The notes beneath the pieces were generated by a model. The model had not been told where the DNA came from. It made no database searches and saw only the letters and a program-made list of their open reading frames with translations. From contig NZ_ABOX02000016.1 in NCBI RefSeq assembly GCF_000172555.1, positions 1-64,000 of the forward strand: a stretch of 64,000 bases of DNA, given 5' to 3'. Position numbers and translations under genes: made by a program. How positions within the stretch are numbered: position 1 is the first letter of the stretch; every line of letters starts with the position of its first letter. Origin of the DNA: Pedosphaera parvula Ellin514 (GTDB lineage: Bacteria; Verrucomicrobiota; Verrucomicrobiia; Limisphaerales; Pedosphaeraceae). Shown here piece by piece: positions 36,593 through 45,062 of this stretch.

Positions 36593-37397
36593 TTTTCGCT
36601 GGTGTAGGTTCTTTTTTCTCAGCGGCTGCGGGTGGCGCTTCCTTTAGAGGTAATTGCTCCAACACTGCATCAATCATTTTCAACTTCTCCGGCTCGCCTA
36701 CGGCGATCAAGAGTTTGGTATCCTTATGAAAACTTAATTTAGGCGGTTTCCCCTGACCCAACATCTTCCACCCCGTCTCCAAGGCCGTGGTGATATCGTC
36801 GATTTTATACGTTTGCAGGTAGGGAGCCAGTTGAAAGAACCGGCAAATGGTTCCATTTTCCTCGAGTTCGGCAGGCGGTTTGGGAGGCACTTGATTGTAG
36901 AAATACCAGATCGAATCCTCTCTCGGCGGGCCGGCTGTTTTGAATCCATATGCCGTGACGCTCTGCTGATATTGTGAGCTCGCTCTTCCATTCACTCCGC
37001 CAAAATAGGTGCCGGTTACATAAGCCACCGTCTTTTGACTGGCCATTCCAACTGCCTCAAACAATTCTGGCACCGTAACCTGCCTCATCTTTAGCGCGGG
37101 TATGTGTACGGAGGCATGTTCCTCAGGGATGACTACATTCAATGGCTTACCGTTGGCTTCCACAATTGCCGCCACTAAGTCCGCAGGCACGCCGCCCGGA
37201 AAATCCAGATTGAATCGTGCTAATTCGGACTTCGGCTTATCGGCTTGTTCACCTTGGGAGTGGGCAGCATGCGCTGATGCGGCAGGTGGTTCCCGCAAAA
37301 TTCTCGCAGGTGGTGCGGCAGGCGGTTCCGATTGCGCCAGTAATGCACCTGGCAACCAAGTGCTCCCAACCATCAATATGATTAATGTCTTTTTCAT
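36570..37397 (-). CDS. Exported protein with secretin-N-like domain, sigma-operon partner
   Basis: 275 residues from MKKTLIILMVGSTW with a signal peptide (cleavage near GALLAQ). Residues about 55-135 (LDFPGGVPADLVAAIVEANG, LNVVIPEEHA, VTVPELFEAVG) resemble the secretin N/STN fold, and the end (KLLIAVGEPEKLKMIDAVLEQL) is a second N-domain-like repeat as in GspD. No secretin pore domain follows, and the tail is Pro/Lys-rich. As the first gene before a sigma factor and anti-sigma-like gene it may be the periplasmic sensor. The fused protein at 4959-6494 carries an equivalent domain in the same chain. Confidence 0.7.
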   Translation of the reverse strand: MKKTLIILMVGSTWLPGALLAQSEPPAAPPARILREPPAASAHAAHSQGEQADKPKSELARFNLDFPGGVPADLVAAIVEANGKPLNVVIPEEHASVHIPALKMRQVTVPELFEAVGMASQKTVAYVTGTYFGGVNGRASSQYQQSVTAYGFKTAGPPREDSIWYFYNQVPPKPPAELEENGTICRFFQLAPYLQTYKIDDITTALETGWKMLGQGKPPKLSFHKDTKLLIAVGEPEKLKMIDAVLEQLPLKEAPPAAAEKKEPTPAKSGEPKRP

Positions 37398-37633
37398 AAG
37401 ATAAACTCTCGTTTCTTCATTCAGACACACGTCCCTCGCCTCCAAATCCTGCAAACTTTTTTCGCCACGGGCGGCTTTAACTCCTTTGGAACTTTGACGG
37501 CCAAAAGCTTAGCTTATCTACTTGATTGATTTCAAAGCACTTTCAGCGATAAATCAGTTTTACTTCTCTTGACTGCACCACATTTAGTATGTTAAAAATT
37601 AATTACCACAATATCAAGTGGCACCGGTTACCT

Positions 37634-38092
37634 ATGCGTTGTCCGAAATGCGGCTGTCAGGACGATAAAGTCATTGATTCTCGCGCCTCTCGCGAGGGTG
37701 CCACCATCCGCCGACGCCGCCAGTGCATTCAATGTGACCATCGCTTCACCACCTATGAGGAAATCGAGCGCGAAGACCTTATGGTCGTCAAACGTGATGG
37801 GCGTCGTGAGGAATTTTCTCGTGAGAAGTTGCTCAGCGGACTGAAAAAGGCTTTTCAGAAGCGTCCAGTCAGTCCGGAGGCAATTGAAATGCTTTTGGAA
37901 AAAATTGTTAACGAAATCAACGAGAAGTACGAACGCGAAGTGCCAGGTGCATTTATCGGGGAATGCGTCATGGCCGGCCTGCGCGAGATTGACCAGGTTG
38001 CCTACGTCCGCTTCGCCAGTGTCTATCGCAATTTCCAGGAAGCCACCGACTTCGTCCAGGAAGTCAAAAAATTGGAGGACAGCGCCCAATGA
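37634..38092 (+). CDS. nrdR: Transcriptional repressor NrdR
   Basis: 152 residues from MRCPKCGC; an upstream ATG at 37589 is open but the zinc ribbon normally begins the protein. The N-terminal zinc ribbon has CPKC at 3-6 and CIQC later (RRRRQCIQCDHRFTTYEEIE). The ATP-cone follows (MVVKRDGRREEFSREKLLSGL). NrdR is the Zn/ATP-cone repressor of ribonucleotide reductase operons, sensing ATP/dATP. Its stop overlaps the next start (ATGA), so a translationally coupled partner follows. No nrd operon lies in the window. Confidence 0.97.
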   Translation: MRCPKCGCQDDKVIDSRASREGATIRRRRQCIQCDHRFTTYEEIEREDLMVVKRDGRREEFSREKLLSGLKKAFQKRPVSPEAIEMLLEKIVNEINEKYEREVPGAFIGECVMAGLREIDQVAYVRFASVYRNFQEATDFVQEVKKLEDSAQ

Positions 38093-38646
38093 TTATTTTG
38101 GCTGATGATTGCCTCATCTTTCGCACCAGTGACGGCGAGAATATTCCCTATTCCGCCGAGATGATCTCGGTCGAACTCATGGGCGAAACGGCCCAGCTCT
38201 TTGACCCGGAGTTCATCAAGCACGCCGCCGCCGCCGTGTTTCATTTCTTTAAAAACGATCTCAAGCGCGAAGCGGTGACGATCGCGGAGTTCTCCGAAGC
38301 CCTGGAACAGGTCCTGCGCGGGTTCAAGCTCGATGCGCAAACACCGTCGCTCGAGACGGCCATCCCGCGCGTCGTGCAGTCCGACCTCACCAAGCTGGTC
38401 GCCGATTCTGATAAGGGTTGCGAACTCCTGTTCTTTCCCAGGCTGCGCGATGAATTACGCACGCAACTGCAGCAGTCACCCCAAATGCTTTGTTTCCAGG
38501 GACTGCGCAATTGCGTGAAACAGCTCGTTGGCGCCCAGCGTTGGAGTGTCCGTTGCCAGCAGGTGGAAGATCAGATTGTTGAATTTCTCCGCACTTGCAT
38601 GTGCAAGGAGACGCATGGCACCAGTTGCGCCCTTGTGGTAAAGTAG
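38089..38646 (+). CDS. Hypothetical protein coupled to nrdR
   Basis: 185 residues with ATGA overlap to nrdR, so translation is likely coupled. Starts with a beta-rich stretch (MIILADDCLIFRTSDGENIPYSAEMISVEL) then helices (IKHAAAAVFHFFKNDL, FSEALEQVLRGF) and a central SDKGCELLFFPRLRDEL. The family is not recognised. Placement after nrdR suggests a link to nucleotide sensing or cell-cycle status, but this is only context. Confidence 0.7.
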   Translation: MIILADDCLIFRTSDGENIPYSAEMISVELMGETAQLFDPEFIKHAAAAVFHFFKNDLKREAVTIAEFSEALEQVLRGFKLDAQTPSLETAIPRVVQSDLTKLVADSDKGCELLFFPRLRDELRTQLQQSPQMLCFQGLRNCVKQLVGAQRWSVRCQQVEDQIVEFLRTCMCKETHGTSCALVVK

Positions 38647-38697
38647 CACTGCTGCTGAATTCGGGATTCTGACACCCGGATTACATCTTGGAATTCT

Positions 38698-39036
38698 ATG
38701 ACCCTGTTTGAAAAAATTATTGCCCGCCAAATCCCGGCGGACATCGTTTACGAAGATGATCTCGTGCTCGCCTTTCGGGACATTAAACCCGGTGCCCCCG
38801 CTCACGCGCTGATCGTTCCGAAGAAAGTCATTCCGCGCATCGCCGATGCGAAACCGGATGATGCCAAGCTTCTGGGTCACCTGCTCCTCAAGGCTGCAGA
38901 AGTCGCCGACAAACTGGGAGTCAAGGATTCCGGTTACCGTCTCGTCATCAATAACGGTCCTCACGCTGGTGAGTCTGTCCCGCATCTCCACTGCCACATT
39001 CTCGGCGGGAGAGATCTGGCCTGGCCGCCGGGTTAA
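38698..39036 (+). CDS. HIT-family nucleotide hydrolase (HINT-like)
   Basis: 112 residues, normal for HINT. Begins MTLFEKIIARQIPADIVYEDD, the HINT N-terminus, with FRDIKPGAPAHALIVPKK and the histidine triad SVPHLHCHILGGR. HINT proteins hydrolyse purine nucleoside phosphoramidates. Complete and well conserved. Starts 52 nt after the nrdR partner gene. Confidence 0.95.
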   Translation: MTLFEKIIARQIPADIVYEDDLVLAFRDIKPGAPAHALIVPKKVIPRIADAKPDDAKLLGHLLLKAAEVADKLGVKDSGYRLVINNGPHAGESVPHLHCHILGGRDLAWPPG

Positions 39037-39078
39037 TTCGTATCAATCAACCCAGTACGGAGCGGTCTCCCTAAATCG

Positions 39079-39377
39079 TTAACCGATTTCCGGTTCTCCA
39101 CGAGCCGCGTGCCAAACGCGTACAACGGCTACTGTCTGCTGCGACTCGGCAACTTCGTAAATAACCCTGTATGGACGAACAATAATCTCGCGTATGGATT
39201 CTTTTCCAATCTCGGGAACCACTCGGCCAAAAAGGGAAAATTTATCAGCTGATCCACTTTTGAGACTATGAGGAAGCCGAACGTTTCTGCGATTGCGAAA
39301 TTGTCAGCGGCTATGAATTGGACGATATCCCGGAGATCCTCTCTGGCTTGCTCGGTCCAGACTACTTTGAAAGCCAT
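39079..39377 (-). pseudogene. ParE/RelE-family toxin, frameshifted
   Basis: The first 50 residues (MAFKVVWTEQAREDLRDIVQFIA ... KVDQLINFP) are a standard ParE N-terminus, but the frame then changes and ends early at 39129. From about 39235 another minus-strand frame continues exactly as expected: FGRVVPEIGKESIREIIV and RPYRVIYEV, then VRVWHAARGEPEIG, stopping at 39079. One base is missing (or one slip back is needed) in the run CCCTTTTT near 39230. With the frame restored the protein is about 98 residues, the usual ParE length. Either a real inactivating mutation or a sequencing error in a homopolymer. The antitoxin gene upstream is intact. Confidence 0.85.
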
Positions 39378-39547
39378 GAGGCCAATTCCCTTTTGATCTG
39401 ATCATGGGAGACAACTTCCCCACGCTTTACTTGATCAAGACCCTTCTGAACGGCTGCAAGAAATTCAAGACGATGCGTGATGTCGTCGAGTGTGGCATTC
39501 TCCGGCATTCGCTGGATAGTTTCCAAGGCAACTTGCTTGTCGCTCAT
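39362..39547 (-). CDS. RelB/StbD-like antitoxin of the ParE locus
   Basis: 61 residues with the typical body ATLDDITHRLEFLAAVQKGL and tail VVSHDQIKRELASWL, shared by small antitoxins paired with ParE/RelE toxins. Overlaps the toxin start by 16 nt. Usually neutralises the toxin and autoregulates the operon. Confidence 0.85.
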   Translation of the reverse strand: MSDKQVALETIQRMPENATLDDITHRLEFLAAVQKGLDQVKRGEVVSHDQIKRELASWLSK

Positions 39548-39702
39548 ATAAATAGAATGCCGGAATCAGGAGTGTTTGGCAACCTGAAGTGCACTTGTAC
39601 TGAATCTAATAGAACTTCAGGGCGGGGCGACGCAAAGACCTTCTATCGACGCGACTATTTAGAACCTTGAATTATGCACCCGGTTGTGTCACGCTGTGTC
39701 AC

Positions 39703-39966
39703 ATGAAAACGGTCACCATTCGAGAGCTTCACGCGAAAACAGGAAAGTGGGTTCGGGACGCCGCTCGTCACGGTGAAATTTTGGTCACCGATCATGGCCG
39801 CACCGTGGCTAGGATTGTTCCTGAAGTTGAAGCTCGGGAAATACCCTACTTTGCCAGACGCCAGCTTTCTTCCCGATTCCAGAAACTTGCCGCCAGCGGC
39901 AAATTGAGCCGCGGTGTGGACAGCACACTGGCTATCTCGGAAGACCGCGATGACACCATTTCATGA
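39703..39966 (+). CDS. Phd/YefM-like antitoxin of VapC locus
   Basis: 87 residues from [23 protein letters not shown] codons upstream give poorer starts. The N-terminal [22 protein letters not shown] and [12 protein letters not shown] is the Phd/VapB-type DNA-binding fold. The polar C-terminal tail would wrap the toxin. Overlaps the vapC-like gene by 4 nt (ATGA). Confidence 0.9.
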   Translation: MKTVTIRELHAKTGKWVRDAARHGEILVTDHGRTVARIVPEVEAREIPYFARRQLSSRFQKLAASGKLSRGVDSTLAISEDRDDTIS

Positions 39967-40391
39967 TCTACTTTGATACCAGTTATGTCGTTCGGCTGTA
40001 TCTTCAGGACCCCGGATGGCAGAAAGTGCGCGCTTTGGCTGCGACGGACCAAATCGCTTGCTGTTTGCATGGACAGGCGGAATCCACGGCGGCATTCCAT
40101 CGCAAATTCAGGGAAGGTGTTCTCAATCAACAAGAGCTGCGGCTTTTGCTGGCCGAGTTCGAAAAGGAATGTCAGGCAGGCGCATTCAGATGGCTTGCTT
40201 TGTCTCCCAGCATTGTTGCACGGTTAAGCAAAGCATATCTGGCCCTTCCGGCGGCAGTACACTTGCGAGCTGCGGACTCAATTCAGCTGGCGTCCGCGGC
40301 AGAAAACGGTTTTAAAGAGATTTATTCCAATGATATCCGCCTGTTGGATGCAGCCAGACACTTTGGTTTAAAAGGTGCCAACGTAATTTGA
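39963..40391 (+). CDS. VapC-like PIN-domain toxin RNase
   Basis: 142 residues with the PIN active site: Asp5 in [11 protein letters not shown], Glu40 in GQAESTAAF, Asp105 in [13 protein letters not shown] and Asp124 in YSNDIRLL. VapC toxins cleave tRNA or rRNA sites; the target cannot be read from sequence. All four acidic residues are present, so it should be active. Second gene of a bicistronic toxin-antitoxin pair. Confidence 0.92.
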   Translation: MIYFDTSYVVRLYLQDPGWQKVRALAATDQIACCLHGQAESTAAFHRKFREGVLNQQELRLLLAEFEKECQAGAFRWLALSPSIVARLSKAYLALPAAVHLRAADSIQLASAAENGFKEIYSNDIRLLDAARHFGLKGANVI

Positions 40392-40477
40392 AATGAACCT
40401 TTGAGCAGGAAAAAAGCGAATATTCTTCAAAAATTCGGCTTTTCCAGAAGCAATCCATTCTCCGCCCTCGCTTCCGT

Positions 40478-41125
40478 TCAGGCCACCAATCCCTGCATCA
40501 GCAGCGGCTCAACGGCGGCCGGCAAGTCGTTGCAAACCTCTTCAAAGAGAGAACGGCATTCCTCATCGGTAAGCTTTAACGTCCGTGCTGCCGCGAAGAT
40601 GAACCCTCGGGTGGTTTGATGGGCGTAACCAAATAGACCTTGTCGCAGGGGCAGGGAATAAACTGCCAGCGTCAACCCGTAGACAAGCGTATGCCAACCG
40701 GTCGCCTGCCCTTCATCGACGGCCACTAAATACCGCTGCACCGGACGCTGATCCTTCAAAGGCCTGAGCTTCTGCAATTGCCCTCGTCCCACCCGTTTGC
40801 TGGCGGCAGAAAAATTCTTCAGGATCGATTCCCGGCCCAATTGCTGATCAAGCGTCACGAGTTCGCGGATCTCATTGCGGCTCGCGTGGAGGAACGCGCG
40901 TTGAATGTAAGGCAACTCAAGCGGCCTGAGAATGCGCGCGTGATAATTTCGTAGAAAAGTCCGCAACTCCTCCAAATTGCTGATTTGCTGCATCTGCAGC
41001 GAGTCGGAGGCCCCGGCCAGCGTCACCAGTCCATCCAGCGACCCCAGTTGCTCCACGAGTGGATGCAAATCACCGAGCAACTCGATGGCTTCCACTGCTG
41101 TTTTTTGTTTCTTGAACAACGACAT
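40478..41125 (-). CDS. Hypothetical helical protein, 215 aa
   Basis: All-helical cytoplasmic protein with no signal peptide. Segments such as LRNYHARILRPLELPYIQRAF, YGLTLAVYSLPLRQGLFGYAHQTTRGF and EECRSLFEEVCNDLPAAVEPLL look like a compact helical domain. The later half is reminiscent of UreF-type urease accessory proteins (single helical fold ending near the C-terminus), but no urease genes are nearby and I do not assert it. Divergent from dprA. Confidence 0.65.
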   Translation of the reverse strand: MSLFKKQKTAVEAIELLGDLHPLVEQLGSLDGLVTLAGASDSLQMQQISNLEELRTFLRNYHARILRPLELPYIQRAFLHASRNEIRELVTLDQQLGRESILKNFSAASKRVGRGQLQKLRPLKDQRPVQRYLVAVDEGQATGWHTLVYGLTLAVYSLPLRQGLFGYAHQTTRGFIFAAARTLKLTDEECRSLFEEVCNDLPAAVEPLLMQGLVA

Positions 41126-41318
41126 TTAAAATCTGCTTTAAAAATTTATTTAGCTTATCACATATCATCGTGCCTTGCTCATATTTATCTGGCTAGCAGG
41201 AAAAGTGCTACCTTGTGGGATTAATGACTTGCATGCACCCCATCACCTGCATTAATCTTTTGCCATCCCGTCTCACGTTTGGCTTGCTCCTTCCTCTGCT
41301 TGCTTGTATTCAACCCGC

Positions 41319-41636
41319 ATGGATTCCAGGGAAGCGCTGGTGGCGCTCAATATGATCGACCATGTAGGGCCGGTTCGAGTGCGGCAATTGCTCGAACAGT
41401 TCGGCAACGCACCCGCCATTCTGTCCGCTTCCAAACAGCAGCTCATGCGGGTCCGCGGTATTGGCGAGGAAACCGCTGAATGTATAGCCAATTGGGAAAA
41501 GTCCATCGATCTCGCCGGTGAACTCAAACGGATCACTGATTACGGGTGCCATGTGCTCACACAGGCGGATGATGAATATCCCGAGTTGCTGCGCCAGATT
41601 TATGATCCTCCCTTCGTATTTTGCGGAACAATTTAG
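41319..41636 (+). pseudogene. dprA: dprA, 5' fragment (interrupted by integrative element)
   Basis: Encodes the N-terminal part of DprA: MDSREALVALNMIDHVGPVR, the HhH/SAM-like domain LMRVRGIGEETAECI, and LTQADDEYPELLRQIYDPP, which is the family's 'YP..L..I.DPP..L' motif. Native sequence ends at codon 100 (GTA at 41616), after which 6 foreign codons lead to a stop. The rest of the gene is at 51136-51944. DprA loads RecA on incoming single-stranded DNA during natural transformation. Start is ATG 41319; an earlier TTG is unlikely. Confidence 0.93.
41601..41632 (+). other. attL of serine-recombinase element
   Basis: Chromosomal dprA sequence (TATGATCCTCCCTTCG) joins element sequence (TATTTTGCGGAACAAT). 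CGTA at 41615-41618 is shared with attR; the central GT (41616-41617) is the likely crossover dinucleotide. Confidence 0.8.
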
Positions 41637-41746
41637 TAAACTTTTCCCTGACGCAATAGACCTTTCCTAATGCGGCTCTTCGGCGAAAGGCTGTGGCACT
41701 CATAATCTACTTGCGGCTTTCGTAGATGATTGCTTGGCTATGAAGG

Positions 41747-42391
41747 ATGGAAGCCAAGCAATTCAACATCAGCAATCACCGTCTTCAGTCAAAGGATTTT
41801 TTGAAGCTAATTGACGAAGCGTTCATGTTCTTCAACCAAACTCCGTTGTGCACCCTGCCCCCAATGCAATCTTTCACGGGCTCGGGTGTTTATGCACTCT
41901 ATTATAGCGGCGACTTTCAGCCCTATCTGGAGATTGCGAAGACCAACAAACTGAATGCAGGCTCCCGAGCGGTATATGTAGGGAAAGCAGTTCCAAGAGG
42001 ATGGAGACAGGGCCGAACCGTTGCAGATGAGGAGGGCGAGGAGTTGCATTCAAGGCTCCGAGAACATGCAAAGAGCATCAAGCACACTCCGAGTTTAAAG
42101 CTGGGTGATTTTACATGCCGTTTCATGGTTATGGAAGGTGCCCAAAGTGACCTCATAGGCACTGTTGAGGCGGCCCTGATTCGAAGATACATGCCCCTTT
42201 GGAATTCCGTCGTGGATGGCTTTGGAAATCATGACCCCGGCAAAGGAAGATACGAACAAGCACGTTCGGAATGGGATGTCCTCCACAAAGGAAGACCTTG
42301 GGCCGAACGGCTTCGAGGAGTATCACCAGAAACCAAGGATATCCTTGAAAAAATTTTAAGTTATAGTAAAGCCAAGCGGTTTTCTGAATGA
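41747..42391 (+). CDS. Eco29kI-family GIY-YIG restriction endonuclease
   Basis: 214 residues, about the size of Eco29kI. The GIY-YIG nuclease core shows as GSGVYALYYSGDF (GVY) and RAVYVGKAVPRGWRQGR (YVG), followed by Arg/His in LHSRLREHAKSI and Glu in IGTVEAALIRRYMPLWN. The later GFGNHDPGKGRYEQARSEWDVLH is the family signature. Eco29kI cuts CCGCGG; that this enzyme has the same site is inference from similarity. It overlaps the methylase gene by 4 nt (ATGA), so the two are coupled. The promoter region (41640-41746) has a dyad ATCTAC/GTAGAT (41705-41710/41722-41727) that could be an operator. Confidence 0.92.
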   Translation: MEAKQFNISNHRLQSKDFLKLIDEAFMFFNQTPLCTLPPMQSFTGSGVYALYYSGDFQPYLEIAKTNKLNAGSRAVYVGKAVPRGWRQGRTVADEEGEELHSRLREHAKSIKHTPSLKLGDFTCRFMVMEGAQSDLIGTVEAALIRRYMPLWNSVVDGFGNHDPGKGRYEQARSEWDVLHKGRPWAERLRGVSPETKDILEKILSYSKAKRFSE

Positions 42392-43614
42392 GTGATTCAA
42401 TACAAATTCTCAGGAGCTTGGAATTGTTTGCAGGTGCAGGCGGACTCGCAATTGGATTGCACCATGCGGGGTTTAAACCTCGAGCTCTGGTCGAGTTCAA
42501 TCGTCACGCGTGCGAAACTTTGCGGTTCAATGCCGACAATGGATTCGAAACCTTGAACGGTGCGAAACTATTTGCTGGCGACGTGCGCGAGGTCGATTTT
42601 GCCGAAATTGATGCTGTTGACGTGGTAACAGGAGGCCCACCGTGTCAACCATTCTCAATCGGCGGCAAACACAAAGGAAGGCAGGACGAACGGGACATGT
42701 TTCCTCAAGCCGTGCGAGCAGTCAGAACTTTGAAACCTAAGGCATTTATTTTTGAAAACGTAAAAGGCTTGTTGAGGGAAAGTTTCACGGAGTATTTCGA
42801 GTTTGTTGTGCTACAGTTATCATATCCGACGATTTTACGTCGGGTTGGTGAAGATTGGCGTGACCATCTTTCAAGGCTGGAACGACACCATACAAAGGCA
42901 GGCGAGGCGGGCGAATTGGCTTATCGAGTGGTGTTTCGGCTTTTAAATGCGGCTGATTATGGTGTCCCTCAATTTCGGGAACGTGTTTTCATCGTAGGGT
43001 TTCGTCACGATTTGGGCATTGAATGGTCATTTCCAAAACCAACCCATTCTTATGATGCGTTGGTCAAAGCGAAATGGGTGACGGGTGACTATTGGGAGCA
43101 GCACAAAATTGCGAAGAAGCACCGGCCCAAAATTCCTGATACATTGAAAAAACAAGTTCAATTTCTTAGCTCAGAGTTCGATATGTTCAACATGCACGAA
43201 CGGATGCGAACCGTTAGGGATGCACTGGTTGGTTTACCCGAACCACAGTTGAAGCCGGAAGGATATGGCGTTGGGCTAACGAACCACGAACTTAGGTTAA
43301 AGGCACGTTCCTATCCGGGACATACGGGCAGCCCCATTGACGAGCCATCGAAAGCTCTGAAAGCAGGCGGACATGGCGTTCCGGGGGGAGAGAACATGAT
43401 TCTGTTTAACGACGGCACGGTGCGTTATTTCACCACACGTGAGGCTGCAAGGATTCAGAGATTTCCCGACAATTACCATATTTGCGGTTCGTGGACCGAA
43501 GGCATGAGACAGGTTGGGAATGCGGTTCCTGTCGAACTCGCTCACGTGGTCGGAGCATCGGTGCGAAAACAACTTTTGAAGAATGGACGTTCTCAGCAAA
43601 AAGGAGCGTTCTGA
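42388..43614 (+). CDS. C5-cytosine DNA methyltransferase (Eco29kI-type modification enzyme)
   Basis: 408 residues with the ordered C5-MTase motifs: I LELFAGAGGLAIGLHHAGF (residues 11-29), IV GGPPCQPFS with the catalytic Cys, VI ENVKG, VIII QFRERVFIVGF, and X QVGNAVPVELA. The target-recognition region (roughly residues 220-330) lies between VIII and IX. It would protect the host from the coupled endonuclease. Overlaps the next gene by 32 nt. Confidence 0.95.
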   Translation: MSDSIQILRSLELFAGAGGLAIGLHHAGFKPRALVEFNRHACETLRFNADNGFETLNGAKLFAGDVREVDFAEIDAVDVVTGGPPCQPFSIGGKHKGRQDERDMFPQAVRAVRTLKPKAFIFENVKGLLRESFTEYFEFVVLQLSYPTILRRVGEDWRDHLSRLERHHTKAGEAGELAYRVVFRLLNAADYGVPQFRERVFIVGFRHDLGIEWSFPKPTHSYDALVKAKWVTGDYWEQHKIAKKHRPKIPDTLKKQVQFLSSEFDMFNMHERMRTVRDALVGLPEPQLKPEGYGVGLTNHELRLKARSYPGHTGSPIDEPSKALKAGGHGVPGGENMILFNDGTVRYFTTREAARIQRFPDNYHICGSWTEGMRQVGNAVPVELAHVVGASVRKQLLKNGRSQQKGAF

Positions 43615-44026
43615 TGTAATGTCTCGCGTTCGTAGTCGGGGCAATGCGAGCACAGAATTATATTTGGCTTCACTCCTCCGACGGTCCTCGGCTCATGGAT
43701 GGCGACGACACATGAGCTTGGTGGGCAGGCCAGATTTCGCTTTCTTAGGCCAGCGAGTGGCAATTTTCGTGGACGGATGCTTTTGGCACAAATGTCCTAA
43801 ATGTTACCGGCAGCCTAAAAGCAGAAAGGCCTTTTGGATTGAGAAGATTCGAGTTAATCGGGCACGTGACCGACGGGTGAATAAGATGCTGAGGGCGAAA
43901 GGATGGAAAGTAATCCGTATTTGGGAATGTGACCTGAAGAGAAACCCGTCACGGTGCATCAAACGAATCATCCGTGCGATTGCAACCAGTAATCCCGACG
44001 GAGCCAGGCTCCGTCGGGATCGGTGA
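43583..44026 (+). CDS. Vsr-type very-short-patch-repair endonuclease
   Basis: 147 residues. Contains the Vsr core VGRPDFAFLGQRVAIFVDGC, FWHKCPKC and KVIRIWECDLKRN. The Asp of RPDF, the His/Cys metal-site residues and a final WEC/E region are all present. Vsr nicks next to T:G mismatches made by deamination of 5-methylcytosine, so it fits as the repair partner of the methylase. It overlaps the methylase gene by 32 nt in a different frame. The last codons form one arm of a hairpin (43992-44020), so the terminator-like structure encodes the NPDGARLRRDR tail. Confidence 0.93.
   Translation: MDVLSKKERSDVMSRVRSRGNASTELYLASLLRRSSAHGWRRHMSLVGRPDFAFLGQRVAIFVDGCFWHKCPKCYRQPKSRKAFWIEKIRVNRARDRRVNKMLRAKGWKVIRIWECDLKRNPSRCIKRIIRAIATSNPDGARLRRDR
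43992..44020 (+). repeat. 14-bp hairpin, copy 1 of a paired structure
   Basis: ATCCCGACGGAGCC pairs perfectly with GGCTCCGTCGGGAT across one A. A second hairpin at 45063-45091 has the same outer 8-bp arms and GCC-A-GGC centre, with the middle three bases exchanged between the arms (GGA/TCC against TCC/GGA), so pairing is kept. It lies inside the 3' end of the vsr gene. Confidence 0.8.
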
Positions 44027-44069
44027 AAGTCAATTAGCCTTCAATTGAGGAACCGTTTTCTCTGGACGG

Positions 44070-44291
44070 TCAGAACCCTGCCACTAAATCCCTCACGTGA
44101 GTTCCCAAGGCTTTGGCAATTTTCACCAAGTTGTCCAGAGTGGGGGATTCTTTTCCTCGTTCAATTCGACTGACAAACACTGCACTCAAATCAGCCTTCT
44201 CAGCCAACTTTTCTTGACTGAATCCAGCCTCCTTTCGTTTGGCTCGAACGGCCTCACCCAAGAGGCGGCGGTGCTTCTGATTTGCCAGCAT
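44070..44291 (-). CDS. Xre-family HTH regulator (C-protein-like)
   Basis: 73 residues, a single HTH_3 domain: LGEAVRAKRKEAGFSQEKLA, AVFVSRIERGKESPTLDNLVK, IAKALGTHV. The size is that of restriction-modification controller (C) proteins, which time endonuclease expression. Unusually it lies on the opposite strand after the R-M genes and not before the endonuclease, so its target could instead be the divergent lipoprotein gene. Confidence 0.85.
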   Translation of the reverse strand: MLANQKHRRLLGEAVRAKRKEAGFSQEKLAEKADLSAVFVSRIERGKESPTLDNLVKIAKALGTHVRDLVAGF

Positions 44292-44485
44292 GCAAAGTCA
44301 GAGAAGCAGTAACCAAAGGAAACGACCATGTCGGTAACGACTAGTTTCAGCTTGCGTGTTGTCACCAGTAGGTGTGAAATCCCAACCGTTTTGAGGCTTG
44401 CTGGGAGCGGTGGAAGAGGTGTTGCTTCCCGGCGATTATGAAACCATCTATTAAATTAACAAAATCAGTATCCACAATTATTGTA

Positions 44486-45034
44486 ATGAAAACGATTCAC
44501 AAATGTCCCAAGGCATACTTGCTCGGCATTGCGTTGAGCTGCTTGTTCCTAGTTAGCGGCTGCGGTTCGTCTGTGGGCCAACCCACCAAATTTCAGAACA
44601 AAGAAGATGCTGCGAAACATGTTCTGGGCATTTACAAACAGGTCTATGACGACTCGCTGGAACGGGAAACTGAAAACGCAAAGAATGACCTAAATCGCCC
44701 AGATGGTGTGTCACCGGGAAACCACTACTTTCTCTTTAGTGTCCTTCCCGAAGGGAAAATCTATTCATGGGCATTCAACGACAGGCTCAAAATGATAACA
44801 CCATTTGGTAAATTAATGGAAAATAAACCGGATTCATACACGCTTGAAAAACAGAGCGATGACTGTTGGATTCTGACTTGGGATGGGAACCAATTTGCCA
44901 TCTGCGACAATGGTTTGATGTGGGTCAAAGGTCAGCAGACCAACAAATTTGTCAGAGAGAGTAACAAGCCTGTTTCCTCATTGGATGAGGTGTTTATTTA
45001 CCACGGTAGAACGCCGATAAAGTTGGACCAATGA
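44486..45034 (+). CDS. Lipoprotein of unknown function
   Basis: 182 residues from MKTIHKCPKAYLLGI; an upstream ATG at 44438 is less likely. A lipobox (LVSGCG) follows the hydrophobic stretch. The mature part has KEDAAKHVLGIYKQVYDDSL and DDCWILTWDGNQFAICDNGLMWVKG, a beta-rich domain. No family recognised. Sits between the two paired hairpins on the element. Confidence 0.7.
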   Translation: MKTIHKCPKAYLLGIALSCLFLVSGCGSSVGQPTKFQNKEDAAKHVLGIYKQVYDDSLERETENAKNDLNRPDGVSPGNHYFLFSVLPEGKIYSWAFNDRLKMITPFGKLMENKPDSYTLEKQSDDCWILTWDGNQFAICDNGLMWVKGQQTNKFVRESNKPVSSLDEVFIYHGRTPIKLDQ

Positions 45035-45062
45035 TTTTGGAAAGGAATGGACGGATACCAGT

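Noticed and set aside
39129-39377. 82-residue toxin as a complete ParE
   Set aside because: Its last 32 residues do not fit the family, while the shifted frame does, so it is scored as frameshifted.
40478-41125. Urease accessory protein UreF
   Set aside because: Only a faint impression of the helical fold; no urease genes are nearby and no diagnostic motif is visible.
41304-41636. 5' dprA fragment as an independent short gene
   Set aside because: The last six codons are element DNA and the preceding motif stops mid-domain; the remaining part of the gene lies 9.5 kb away in frame.
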